Positions 7,720 through 15,828 of a stretch of 64,000 bases of DNA are shown here, piece after piece. Under the pieces are notes generated by a model, which worked only from the letters and a program-made list of their open reading frames with translations, ran no database searches and was not told where the DNA came from. Origin of the DNA: Streptomyces globosus (lineage in GTDB: Bacteria; Actinomycetota; Actinomycetes; Streptomycetales; Streptomycetaceae); the NCBI RefSeq assembly GCF_003325375.1, contig NZ_CP030862.1, forward strand, positions 124,001 through 188,000, written 5' to 3'. Every line of letters begins with the position of its first letter. The stretch's first letter is position 1. The position numbers and the translations under genes are program-made.

Positions 7720-8089
7720 CCCATGCTCCTTCACTCGTGATGGTTGGTCGTTTGCACTCGCCGACCCGTCCTGGTGGGGCCGGGCTTTGGACGCTAGAGG
7801 GCGCGCGTGAGCCGACTCCACCAACTTGCGCGAGTTTGCACGCCACTTTGCCGTCGGCGGGCTTGACGGGAAAGGCCGTCATGGCGCTACGGTTTGCTGG
7901 GGTCGACCCGAACCCGACCTTGGGCACCGCCCCCACCGTCTGGGCTGACGCGGAAGCGGCAGGAACGGTGCTGCACAGGGTGGAAGTCAGCCCTCGCACT
8001 CCGCGCGTCCTTCCGTATGCGAGGAAGTCTGGCATCGGGCAATGCGGCACAGCGATCACGTGACCTGAGTCCAACCGGCGGCCAAATTC
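7720..8089. promoter_or_regulatory. 370-bp divergent regulatory region, no gene
   Basis: This region lies between the peptide operon (minus) and the XRE gene (plus). A minus-strand -10 TAGCGT (7796-7791) could serve the peptide operon. A plus-strand TTGACG (7863) and TACGGT (7888) are 19 bp apart. TTGCRC-type words recur near 7752, 7827 and 7836. No credible reading frame is present. Confidence 0.55.
7823..7836. promoter_or_regulatory. Near-perfect palindrome, candidate XRE operator
   Basis: AACTTGCGCGAGTT is symmetric in 12 of 14 positions and sits just upstream of the putative peptide-operon promoter. Its position fits an operator for the adjacent XRE/DUF5753 regulator; binding is inferred. 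Confidence 0.5.
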
Positions 8090-8944
8090 ATGTCATCCAC
8101 TTCACCGAAAGCCCAAGCAGCCAGGGAAGCCGTAGCCGTTCGGCTGCGGGAAATCAGGCTCGACGCAGGGATCACGGCCCGAGAGTTGGCTGCCCGGTGT
8201 GGGTGGAGTGAGTCGAAGTCGTCGCGGATCGAGCACGCCAAGACGCCACCCAGCGATGCGGACATAAGATCCTGGTGCGCGGCATGCGGGGTGCCGGGGC
8301 TTGCCGATGACCTGATCGCCTCCAACCGGCAAGCCGATTCCATGTATGTCCAGTGGAAGCGCCTCCAGCGGACCGGGCTGAGGCGGCTGCAGGAGTCGGG
8401 TGTACCCCTCTATGAGCAGACACGGCAATTCCATGTGTACTGCTCCAACGTGATTCCCGGCTTCTTTCAGACCCAAGAATATGCGACGGCTCTGCTGACC
8501 TCCATCGCCAGGTTCCGCGGAACACCGGACGATGTGACAGAAGCCGTGGCCGCGCGGTTCAAGCGATCGCATGTAATTCACGAAGGTGACCACAGATTCG
8601 CTGTCCTGATCGAAGAGTCGGTCCTGCGGTACCGGATTGGCGGCACGGAAGCAATGGCTGCGCAGCTGGGCCATCTACTGTCCGTGATGGCGCTGCCTTC
8701 CGTCTCACTGGGAATCATACCGTTCACGGCGCCCCGGCCGGCATGGCCGCTGGAAACGTTCACCGTATTCGACCGTCAGCGGGTTCACGTGGAAACCTTG
8801 TCGGCAGCCATCAAGGAAACACAGCCGAGTGACGTGGCGCTGTACCTGAAAGCGTTCGACAACCTGAAACAGGCTGCATCGTACGGCCCGGACGCTCGCG
8901 CGCTCATTGCGTCGGCAATCGGCCTGCTGGACTCCCGGGACTGA
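8090..8944 (+). CDS. XRE-family regulator with DUF5753 domain
   Basis: A 284-residue regulator: the N-terminal HTH (RLREIRLDAGITARELAARCGWSESKSSRIE, at about residues 18-48) is followed by a DUF5753 domain (FQTQEYATALL, then the VLIEESVLRYRIGG region). These are abundant in Streptomyces, usually followed by a short DUF397 partner. None follows here; the 36-bp repeat comes 14 bp after the stop. Codon use is noticeably less GC-rich than flanking genes, pointing to transfer. It is divergent from the peptide/methyltransferase operon, which it probably controls. Confidence 0.9.
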   Translation: MSSTSPKAQAAREAVAVRLREIRLDAGITARELAARCGWSESKSSRIEHAKTPPSDADIRSWCAACGVPGLADDLIASNRQADSMYVQWKRLQRTGLRRLQESGVPLYEQTRQFHVYCSNVIPGFFQTQEYATALLTSIARFRGTPDDVTEAVAARFKRSHVIHEGDHRFAVLIEESVLRYRIGGTEAMAAQLGHLLSVMALPSVSLGIIPFTAPRPAWPLETFTVFDRQRVHVETLSAAIKETQPSDVALYLKAFDNLKQAASYGPDARALIASAIGLLDSRD

Positions 8945-8958
8945 AGGCCTGCACTCGA

Positions 8959-8994
8959 GGGGAGTTGACGAAGCCGCGTTCGTGCAGTGTTCCG
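8959..8994 (+). repeat. 36-bp direct repeat, right copy
   Basis: Identical to 6321-6356. TTGACG within it, followed 17 bp later by TGTTCC and then ATG 9024, suggests that this copy is part of the native promoter of the quinone oxidoreductase gene. The left copy would then be the duplicate. Confidence 0.85.
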
Positions 8995-9023
8995 GCTTGC
9001 CTCCGCCTTGCGAGGATCGGGCC

Positions 9024-10007
9024 ATGCGTGCAGCCTTCATCCAGGAACTGGGCCCCGCCGAGAACATTCGCTACGGCGAGATCGACCCGCCGGTACCGGG
9101 CCCGACCGACGTGCTCGTCGACGTCGAGGCGGTCTCCGTCAACCCGGTCGACACCTTCGTGAGGTCGGGGCTTTTCCGCACCCCCGTCGACTTCCCGTTC
9201 GCCGTGAGCCGCGACCTCGTCGGCACCGTCGTCTCCGCCGGCCCCGGCGCCCCCGGCTTCGCCCCCGGCGACCGCGTCTGGTGCAACAGCCTGGGGCACG
9301 GCGGACGCCAGGGCGCCGCCGCCGAGCAGGCCGTCGTCCCCGTCGACCGGCTCTACCACCTGCCGCCCGGCGTCGACGCCGCCGAGGCCGTGGCCGTCGT
9401 GCACCCCGCGGGCACCGCCTACCTGGCGCTGTTCACCCACGGCCGGGTGCGCCCCGGCGAGACCGTCCTCGTCGCCGGCGCCGGGGGGAACGTGGGCAGC
9501 GCCCTGGTCGCCATGGCTGTCGAGGCGGGCGCCCGGGTCGTCGCCACCGCCGCCGCCCGCGACGCGGACCACTGCCGGTCCCTCGGCGCCGCCGAGGTGC
9601 TCGACTACCGCGACCCGGACCTCACGGCCCGCATCCGCGAGTGCAGCCCCGCCGGGATCGACGTCCACATCGACACCTCCGGGCGGAACGACCTGGCCGC
9701 CGCCGTCGACGTGCTGGCCCCGCGCGGCCGCATCGTGCTCCTCGCCGGCGCCCGTTCGCAGCCCGTGCTGCCCGCCGGGCCGCTCTACATGAAGGACGGC
9801 TCCGTCGTCGGCTTCGTCATCTCCCACGCCACCACCGCCGAACTCGCCGAGGCCGCCGTCGCGATCAACCGCCTGGTGGGCAGCGGCAGGCTGCGCGCCC
9901 GCTCCGTCGAGCGCGTCCCGCTGTCCGAGGCCGCCCGCACCCACCGGCGCATCGAGGACGGCGAGCTCCACGGCAGCCGCGTCGTCCTGCTGCCCAAGGA
10001 GTCCTGA
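9024..10007 (+). CDS. NADPH:quinone oxidoreductase (zeta-crystallin-like MDR)
   Basis: A 327-residue zinc-free medium-chain dehydrogenase/reductase. The N-terminal GroES-like domain (SVNPVDTFVRSG) precedes a Rossmann domain with VAGAGGNVGSAL for NADPH. The Cys and His zinc ligands of alcohol dehydrogenases are absent, as expected for the quinone reductase subfamily. It reduces quinones or enones in the cytosol. The start at ATG 9024 follows GAGGATCGG. It stands immediately right of the island repeat, so its promoter was probably the integration target. Confidence 0.9.
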   Translation: MRAAFIQELGPAENIRYGEIDPPVPGPTDVLVDVEAVSVNPVDTFVRSGLFRTPVDFPFAVSRDLVGTVVSAGPGAPGFAPGDRVWCNSLGHGGRQGAAAEQAVVPVDRLYHLPPGVDAAEAVAVVHPAGTAYLALFTHGRVRPGETVLVAGAGGNVGSALVAMAVEAGARVVATAAARDADHCRSLGAAEVLDYRDPDLTARIRECSPAGIDVHIDTSGRNDLAAAVDVLAPRGRIVLLAGARSQPVLPAGPLYMKDGSVVGFVISHATTAELAEAAVAINRLVGSGRLRARSVERVPLSEAARTHRRIEDGELHGSRVVLLPKES

Positions 10008-10158
10008 CGGCCGGACGGGCCCCACCCGGCCCGCCGACGGGGGCGCGGGCCCGCACGCACCGCGCCCCCGGGCCCGCGTCCCGTACGCCGCCGGGCCGAC
10101 CTGACGCACTGACCGGCGGCCCGGCGCGACCCCCGCCGCCCGCTGCGAGACTCGCGCC

Positions 10159-11664
10159 ATGGACCATCCCCCGCAGCCCGCGTCCGCGCCCGCGCCCGCG
10201 TCCGCGCCGCGGCGGACCGGCTGGGCGCCCTTTGCGCTGCTGGCCTCCGTGCAACTGCTGCTCAACGCCTCGGTGTCGGTGACGTTCGCCGCCGGGCCGG
10301 CCATGGCGCGGGAGCTCGGCCTCGGCCGCATCGACCTGGTCCTCGACAGCTCCGCCTACGGGCTCGCCTTCAGCGGGCTCCTCCTGCTCGGCGGGCGCCT
10401 GGCCGACCGGACCGGCCCGCGCCGCCTGTTCTGCCGGGGCACCGCCCTGTTCGCCGCCGCCTCGCTGGCCGCGGCCCTCGCCCCCGCCCCGCCGTTCGTC
10501 CTCGGCGCCCGCTTCCTCCAGGGCTGCGGCGCCGCCCTGGCCGCCCCCGCCGCCATGGCCCTGCTGAGGGCCGTCTACCCCGAGGGCCCCGCCCGCTCCG
10601 CGGCCCTGGCCCGCTGGGGGCTGCTGAGCAGCCTGGGCGCCGCTGCCGGCATCGTCCTCAGCGGGCTCCTCACCTCCTGGCCGGGCTGGCGCTGGAGCTT
10701 CGGCGTGCTCGGGGCCGTCGCCGCCGCGGCCCTGGCCCTCGCGCCGCGCTTCCTGCCGGACGGGCCCGCGCCCGTACGGGTCCCCCCGGACCTGCCGGGT
10801 GCCGCCCTCGGCACGCTCGCCCTGTGCTCCCTCGGCTACGGCCTCGTCATGGCCGGCCCGCACGGCTGGACCGCCGCCGCCGTCCTCGGCCCGCTCGCGC
10901 TCGGGGCGGTGCTGCTCGCCGCGTTCGCCGCCGCCCAGCGGCGGTCCCCCGCCCCGCTGCTGCCGCCCGGCTTCCTCGCCTCCCGCCGCCGGGCGACGGC
11001 CCTGGTGTGCGCGCTGCTCGGCCCGGCGATCGGCGCGAGCACCGCCTTCCTCCTGGCGCTGTGGTTCCAGCAGGAGCGCGGCTGGTCCGGGCTGCAGAAC
11101 GCCCTCGCGTTCGTCCCGTACAGCGCGGTCCTGGTCGGTGTCGGATTCGCCGCGGGGCGCACCGTCGCCCGTTTCGGGGTGCGCACCGTCGCGGCGGGCG
11201 GGCTCGCCGCCATCGCCGCGGGGCTGTTCCTGATCGGCGCCGCGGGGCTGCGTACGGGCTCCGAGGCCGCGGTCCTCGCCGGGCTGGCGGTCCTCGCGGC
11301 CGGCAGCGGCACCCTCGTCTCCGCGGCCGTCGTCGGCGCCGTCGGCACCGTCCCCGACGGCCAGTCCGCGCTGGCCGGGGCGGTCGTCAACACGGCGATC
11401 CTGGCCGGCCCCACCGCCAGCCTCGCCCTGACCACCTCCGCCGCCGAGGCCCGCACCGCCGCCCTGCTCGCCGCGGGCGACCCGCACGCCGCGACCGGCG
11501 GGTACGCCTTCGCCTTCGAGGCGGCCTGCGCCGTGTTCCTCCTGGCCGTCCCCTGGGCCCTGTACGGGCTCCGCCCCGACCGCCCCGACCGCCGCCCGCA
11601 GCCGCCCGCCCCCGCGGTCCCCGCCCCCGCGGAGCCCCCCGTACGCCCCTCCTCCCCGGCCTGA
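10159..11664 (+). CDS. MFS transporter, DHA2 (14-TM) drug-efflux type
   Basis: A 501-residue polytopic membrane protein with about 14 hydrophobic segments and Pro/Ala-rich cytosolic tails. Motif A reads GGRLADRTGPRRL after TM2. The motif C-like GAAAGIVLSGLLTSWPGWRW is in TM5, typical of proton-drug antiporters of the DHA2 group. No dedicated regulator is adjacent. The substrate cannot be told. Confidence 0.9.
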   Translation: MDHPPQPASAPAPASAPRRTGWAPFALLASVQLLLNASVSVTFAAGPAMARELGLGRIDLVLDSSAYGLAFSGLLLLGGRLADRTGPRRLFCRGTALFAAASLAAALAPAPPFVLGARFLQGCGAALAAPAAMALLRAVYPEGPARSAALARWGLLSSLGAAAGIVLSGLLTSWPGWRWSFGVLGAVAAAALALAPRFLPDGPAPVRVPPDLPGAALGTLALCSLGYGLVMAGPHGWTAAAVLGPLALGAVLLAAFAAAQRRSPAPLLPPGFLASRRRATALVCALLGPAIGASTAFLLALWFQQERGWSGLQNALAFVPYSAVLVGVGFAAGRTVARFGVRTVAAGGLAAIAAGLFLIGAAGLRTGSEAAVLAGLAVLAAGSGTLVSAAVVGAVGTVPDGQSALAGAVVNTAILAGPTASLALTTSAAEARTAALLAAGDPHAATGGYAFAFEAACAVFLLAVPWALYGLRPDRPDRRPQPPAPAVPAPAEPPVRPSSPA

Positions 11665-11685
11665 CCGGGGGCGCACGCCCCCCGG
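11665..11685 (+). terminator. Short GC hairpin after MFS gene
   Basis: CCGGGGGC pairs with GCCCCCCGG (one bulged C) directly after the stop codon. A modest candidate terminator. Confidence 0.5.
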
Positions 11686-11793
11686 CGTACGACCCCCGTG
11701 CGTCCGCGCGACCGCGCGGGCTCCCTTGACGCGGCCCGGCCGCGGGGGGACGCTCCCGGGTCTTGTACGCAGCGCAGCAGCCGGGGGGCCGCC

Positions 11794-13689
11794 ATGCCGG
11801 AGCAGTCGAACGGGTCCGCCCGCACCGCGGGGGAGCTGCGGGCGAGGCTCGCCTCGCTCGGGGCCCGCTGGTCGGTGCTGGAGCACCTCGCCGACGGAGA
11901 ACCGCTGCCGCGGCCGCCGCTCGGCCTGGATCCCGGGGCGAAGCCGACGACCGCCGCCGAGGCCGGAGCCGTCGACCTGCGCGCCCTCGCCGGCCGGCCG
12001 AGCGCAAACCCGCACCTGACCCGGCGCCGCGCCGCGCACGGCCTGCTCGGCCCCGGCCGCGGCCCGCTGCCCGGGGCGCGCCCGGCCGCGGTCGACTGGC
12101 GCGGCCGCTGGGGCCGGCCGTGGCTGACGAAGGTCAAGGACCAGTCGCCGTGCAGCTCCTGCGGGGCGTTCGGTGCGGCCGGCCTGGTCGAGTCGATGGC
12201 GCGGATCGAGCACTGCGTGTGGGCGGAGCGCTCCCCGGGCGACGTCCACGACGGGCTGCGCCTCGCCTGCGGGCAGGGCTCCGGCCCGGAGACGGCGCTC
12301 GACTGGATCCGGGAGAACGGCGGCATCGCCGACCCGGACTGCTGGCCGTACTCCCCGCCCCCGCCGTCCGTGCCCGCCGACCGGCGGGGCGCCTGGCGGG
12401 CCGAGTACACCCCGAGTTGGGACCGGTCGGGCCGGACCGTCCGCATCGGCGGGTACGTCCGCCTCGGCGACGTCGAGCAGCAGAAGGTCTGGCTCGACAC
12501 CGTCGGCCCGCTCACCGCCTGCCTCGACGTGGACGACGACTTCCCGGCGCTCGGCGCGGGCGTCTACCACCGGACCGGCGGCCGCCCCGCCGGCGGGCAC
12601 TGCGTCCTGGTCGTCGGCTACGACGACGCCGCGGGCTGCTGGCTGTTCAAGAACTCGTGGGGGCCGCGCCACCACGTCGGCGGGTACGGCCGGATCGCGT
12701 ACGGGGAGTCCGGCGTCGACCACTGGGCCAAGTGCGGGCTGGCCGGCACCGACGTCGACCCGTGGTCCAGGCGCCGCCTGCACTCCGGCAACGTCTACGA
12801 GAGCGGCAACGGGCGCGCCCACCGCAACTTCGAGATGGTCGCCGCCTCCGGCGGCCGCCTGCGGCACTGGTGGCGGGAGGGCGACGCCCCCTTCCCGTGG
12901 GCCCGCGCCGCCGCGTTCGCGTGGGACGCCTCCGGCCAGCCCGCCGTCACCGGCTCCACCTACAACCGCAACATGGAGACCCTGCACGTGACGACCGGCG
13001 GCCGGCTGCGCCACTGGTACTTCGAGCAGTCCGCCGGATCGTGGCGCGACGGCGGCGCGTTCGGCCCCGGCGACGCCGCGGTCGGCTCCACCCCGGCGTT
13101 CATCCAGAGCGACTACGGCAAGCCCGGCAACTTCGAGGTCGTCGTCCGCACCGCCGACGGCCGCCTGAACCACTGGTGGCGGATCAACGGCGCCCCCTGG
13201 ACGTGGAACGACGGCGGCCGCTTCGCCTCCGGCATCGCCCACTGCGGGCCCGCCCTCGTCCAGACCCGCAGCCGCTGCCTGGACCTCGTCGCCGCGCGCA
13301 CGGACGGCCGGATGCAGCGGTGGTGGCGCGACGACCCGAACGGCTTCGCCTGGCGGCCCGGCGAGGTCTTCGGCAGCGCCGCCGCCTCCGCCCCCTGCAT
13401 GATCGAGAGCCAGGACGGGGCCGCCGACGAGGACACCGCCGGCACGTACGAGCTGTGCGTCGCCGTCGCCGGCGGCCGCGTCGAGCACTGGCGGCGCAGC
13501 GCCGCCGCCGGGTCCGCATGGAGCCGCAGCGCCGTCTTCGGGCACGGCGTGCAGGCCGTCACCGGGATGCTCCAGGGCAGCTTCGGCTTCAACCTGGAGG
13601 CCGTCGTCCTGCGCACCGACCGCCGCCTCCAGCACTACTGGCGGGACGGGGCGGGCTGGCACGAGGGGCGGGTGATCGGCGCCGCCTGA
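11794..13689 (+). CDS. Papain-like cysteine protease fused to PLL-type lectin propeller
   Basis: A 631-residue two-part protein starting at ATG 11794 behind a GGGGGG stretch. Residues 110-330 form a C1 peptidase: VKDQSPCSSCGAF gives catalytic Cys123 (with the oxyanion-hole Gln), GGHCVLVVGY gives His269 and LFKNSWG gives Asn287. The invariant Trp after the catalytic Cys is Gly124. From about residue 345 to the end come six tandem repeats of about 47 residues with a core like GRLRHWWR..G..W, as in the Photorhabdus PLL / tectonin-like lectin propellers. There is no signal peptide or Tat motif, so it is cytosolic or leaves by an unusual route. The substrate and glycan target are unknown. Confidence 0.85.
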   Translation: MPEQSNGSARTAGELRARLASLGARWSVLEHLADGEPLPRPPLGLDPGAKPTTAAEAGAVDLRALAGRPSANPHLTRRRAAHGLLGPGRGPLPGARPAAVDWRGRWGRPWLTKVKDQSPCSSCGAFGAAGLVESMARIEHCVWAERSPGDVHDGLRLACGQGSGPETALDWIRENGGIADPDCWPYSPPPPSVPADRRGAWRAEYTPSWDRSGRTVRIGGYVRLGDVEQQKVWLDTVGPLTACLDVDDDFPALGAGVYHRTGGRPAGGHCVLVVGYDDAAGCWLFKNSWGPRHHVGGYGRIAYGESGVDHWAKCGLAGTDVDPWSRRRLHSGNVYESGNGRAHRNFEMVAASGGRLRHWWREGDAPFPWARAAAFAWDASGQPAVTGSTYNRNMETLHVTTGGRLRHWYFEQSAGSWRDGGAFGPGDAAVGSTPAFIQSDYGKPGNFEVVVRTADGRLNHWWRINGAPWTWNDGGRFASGIAHCGPALVQTRSRCLDLVAARTDGRMQRWWRDDPNGFAWRPGEVFGSAAASAPCMIESQDGAADEDTAGTYELCVAVAGGRVEHWRRSAAAGSAWSRSAVFGHGVQAVTGMLQGSFGFNLEAVVLRTDRRLQHYWRDGAGWHEGRVIGAA

Positions 13690-13757
13690 GCGCCCCGCGC
13701 CGCCCCGGGCCGCCCCGGGGCCGTACGGGGCCCCGTCCCGGCGGGGCGCGGGCCGGG

Positions 13758-13817
13758 CCCGGCGCCGACCGGTCAGGGCCCGGCGCCGACCGGTCAGGCC
13801 CGGCGCCGACCGGTCAG
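13758..13817. repeat. Three tandem 19-bp copies at DUF418 gene 3' end
   Basis: CCCGGCGCCGACCGGTCAG occurs three times (13758, 13779, 13799). The third copy encodes the C-terminus and stop of the DUF418 gene on the minus strand. Each unit carries an in-register TGA on that strand, so slippage would leave the protein unchanged. Confidence 0.8.
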
Positions 13818-14975
13818 CCGGTGCTGCACCGCCTCCAGCGGGCCCCGGTCGAAGCGCCGCAGCCACAGCACGGACCCGGCCGCCAGCGCCGTCGACACCG
13901 CCGCCCACAGCCCCATCACCCACCAGGGACCGGTCCCGGCGAGCCGGCCGGCGAGGCCCAGCCCGAAGCCGTAGCAGACCAGCATGCACAGCACGTTCTG
14001 GCCGACGTACGCGGACAGCGCGGTCCGTCCGATCGCGCCGAGCGCGGCCGCCCCGGGGAGGGCGAAGCGGTCGAGGGCCCAGCCGATGAGGCCGATGTAG
14101 CCGACCGCGACGAGCGGCGCGACGGCGTAGCGCCCGAGGAAGAAGAAGTCGTCCCCGCCGAGCCAGACGGCCGCCCCGAGCGGCAGGCCCGCCCCGAGGC
14201 CCCAGCGGGCCATCCGGACGCGGATCCGGCGCCCGGCGCCGGTGGGCGCGAACGCGCCGGCCCGGTAGAGGCGCACGCCCAGCAGGAAGAGGAAGAGGAG
14301 CAGGCCGAAGGTGGCGACGGGCTCGATGCGCAGCGCGAGGGCGTTGTCGAGGCGGAAGCGGACCTGGTCGGCCCAACTGCCGTCGGCGTACAGGGCGACG
14401 GCCTCCGGGTCGGGCTGTCGGTCCTTCCCGTCGGGGGAGGCCGCGAGGGCGAGGGTCAGCAGCCCGACGAGGAGGAGGTGCAGGCCGCCCGCCGTCCACA
14501 TCACGGCGCTGCGCACCCGCTCGGAGCGGGCCAGCAGCCAGGCCGTCAGCAGCGCGGTGACGGCGTACCCCATCAGCACGTCCCAGGCGAAGACGAGCAC
14601 GAAGTGGACGGTTCCCTCCAGGAACAGGAACGCCGCCCGCCGCGGGTACCGGCCCGGCCACGGCTCGCCGCGGCGCGCGGCGGAGTCGTACTGGATGGCC
14701 AGCCCCACGCCGAACAGGACGGTCAGGAGGGCGAGGAACTTGCCGTCGGCCAGGAAGCGGAACACGGACTCGGCGATGTTCGCCGCGGACGGGTCCGCGA
14801 GCGGATCGGGGGCGTCCAGACCGCCCTGGAGCACGCCCCACTCGGAGCCGGGCGCGGCGAAGATCCAGACGTTGGTCATGAGCGTGCCGAGGATGGCGGC
14901 GCCGCGCAGGACGTCCAGCAGCGGAAGCCGGGTCGCGGTCACACGGCTCCCCGGGAGGGTGGTGGTGTGTGCCAT
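13794..14975 (-). CDS. DUF418-family membrane protein
   Basis: A 393-residue integral membrane protein with about ten hydrophobic segments. It opens with the LLDVLRGAAILGTLMTNVWIF segment shared with heparan-alpha-glucosaminide acetyltransferase-like and DUF418 proteins, and ends in the conserved GRTALSAYVGQNVLC segment of the DUF418 domain. DUF418 proteins are thought to move acyl groups or small molecules across the membrane, but no reaction can be assigned. It is divergent from the GntR gene with 148 bp between them. Confidence 0.88.
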   Translation of the reverse strand: MAHTTTLPGSRVTATRLPLLDVLRGAAILGTLMTNVWIFAAPGSEWGVLQGGLDAPDPLADPSAANIAESVFRFLADGKFLALLTVLFGVGLAIQYDSAARRGEPWPGRYPRRAAFLFLEGTVHFVLVFAWDVLMGYAVTALLTAWLLARSERVRSAVMWTAGGLHLLLVGLLTLALAASPDGKDRQPDPEAVALYADGSWADQVRFRLDNALALRIEPVATFGLLLFLFLLGVRLYRAGAFAPTGAGRRIRVRMARWGLGAGLPLGAAVWLGGDDFFFLGRYAVAPLVAVGYIGLIGWALDRFALPGAAALGAIGRTALSAYVGQNVLCMLVCYGFGLGLAGRLAGTGPWWVMGLWAAVSTALAAGSVLWLRRFDRGPLEAVQHRLTGRRRA

Positions 14976-15094
14976 GGCTCCAGCCTCCCGGCGCGCCCGG
15001 CCCCGTACGTCGTGCAGGTGGACGAAGCGGGACTACATCCTTCGATGCAGCGGGGCCGGCCCGTTCTCGTCCGCATCATGGAACGCCATACACA

Positions 15095-15103
15095 TGTACG
15101 ACA
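15095..15103. promoter_or_regulatory. FadR/GntR-type operator candidate
   Basis: TGTACGACA matches the TGT-N3-ACA core of FCD-type GntR operators. It sits inside a larger imperfect inverted repeat (15088-15110, ends ATACA/TGTAT) 20-35 bp before the GntR start. Probable autoregulatory site. Confidence 0.55.
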
Positions 15104-15123
15104 CATGTATCTATGCTGTGCGC

Positions 15124-15828
15124 ATGCCCGCCCCCGCCCCTGCTCCCGCCCCGGCCCCCGCATCCGCCGCCGACCCCGCGGTGGGCGCGGCGCTCGGCCC
15201 CAGCGCCGCCGACCGCGTCTACCGGCACGTCAAGGAGCACGTCCTGGACCGCCGCTACGAGGGCGGCACCCTGCTCACCGAGGGCGGCCTCGCCGCCGCC
15301 GTGGGCGTCTCCCGCACCCCGGTGCGCGAGGCGCTGCTGCGCCTCCAGGCGGAGGGGCTGCTCCGCCTGTACCCGAAGAAGGGCGCGCTGGTCCTGCCGG
15401 TCTCCGCGCAGGAGATCGCCGACGTCGTCGAAACCCGGCTGCTCGTCGAGGAGTTCACCGTCCGCCGTGCCGTCCCCGCGCCGCCCGCGCTGCTGGAGCG
15501 CCTGGAGGCGCTCCTCGGCGAGCAGCGCCGGCACGCCGCCGCCGGCGACGCCGCCGCGTTCTCCGCCGCCGACCGCGCCTTCCACGCGGAGATCGTCCGC
15601 GGCTCGGGCAACACCATCCTCTGCGGCCTGTACGACCAACTGCGCGACCGGCAGCTGCGGATGGGCACCGCCCTCCTGCACGACCGGCCCGACCGGGTGG
15701 AGCGCTCGCTGGCCGAGCACGCGGGCATCCTGGCCGCCCTGCGCGCCGGGGACGCGGACGCGGCGGCCGCCGCCGTACGGGCGCACGTGAGCCGCGTCGC
15801 GGAACTGGTGCGGGGGACCGGCCGGTGA
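15124..15828 (+). CDS. GntR-family regulator (FCD/FadR type)
   Basis: A 234-residue regulator with an Ala-Pro repeat leader. The winged HTH (AVGVSRTPVREALLRLQAEGLL) is followed by an all-helical FCD ligand domain with AFHAEIV and AEHAGIL, which supply the metal-binding histidines. It overlaps the MFS gene by GTGA, so it probably regulates that transporter together with its own promoter. The start at ATG 15124 is chosen over an upstream in-frame ATG because it leaves the operator outside the coding region. Confidence 0.9.
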   Translation: MPAPAPAPAPAPASAADPAVGAALGPSAADRVYRHVKEHVLDRRYEGGTLLTEGGLAAAVGVSRTPVREALLRLQAEGLLRLYPKKGALVLPVSAQEIADVVETRLLVEEFTVRRAVPAPPALLERLEALLGEQRRHAAAGDAAAFSAADRAFHAEIVRGSGNTILCGLYDQLRDRQLRMGTALLHDRPDRVERSLAEHAGILAALRAGDADAAAAAVRAHVSRVAELVRGTGR

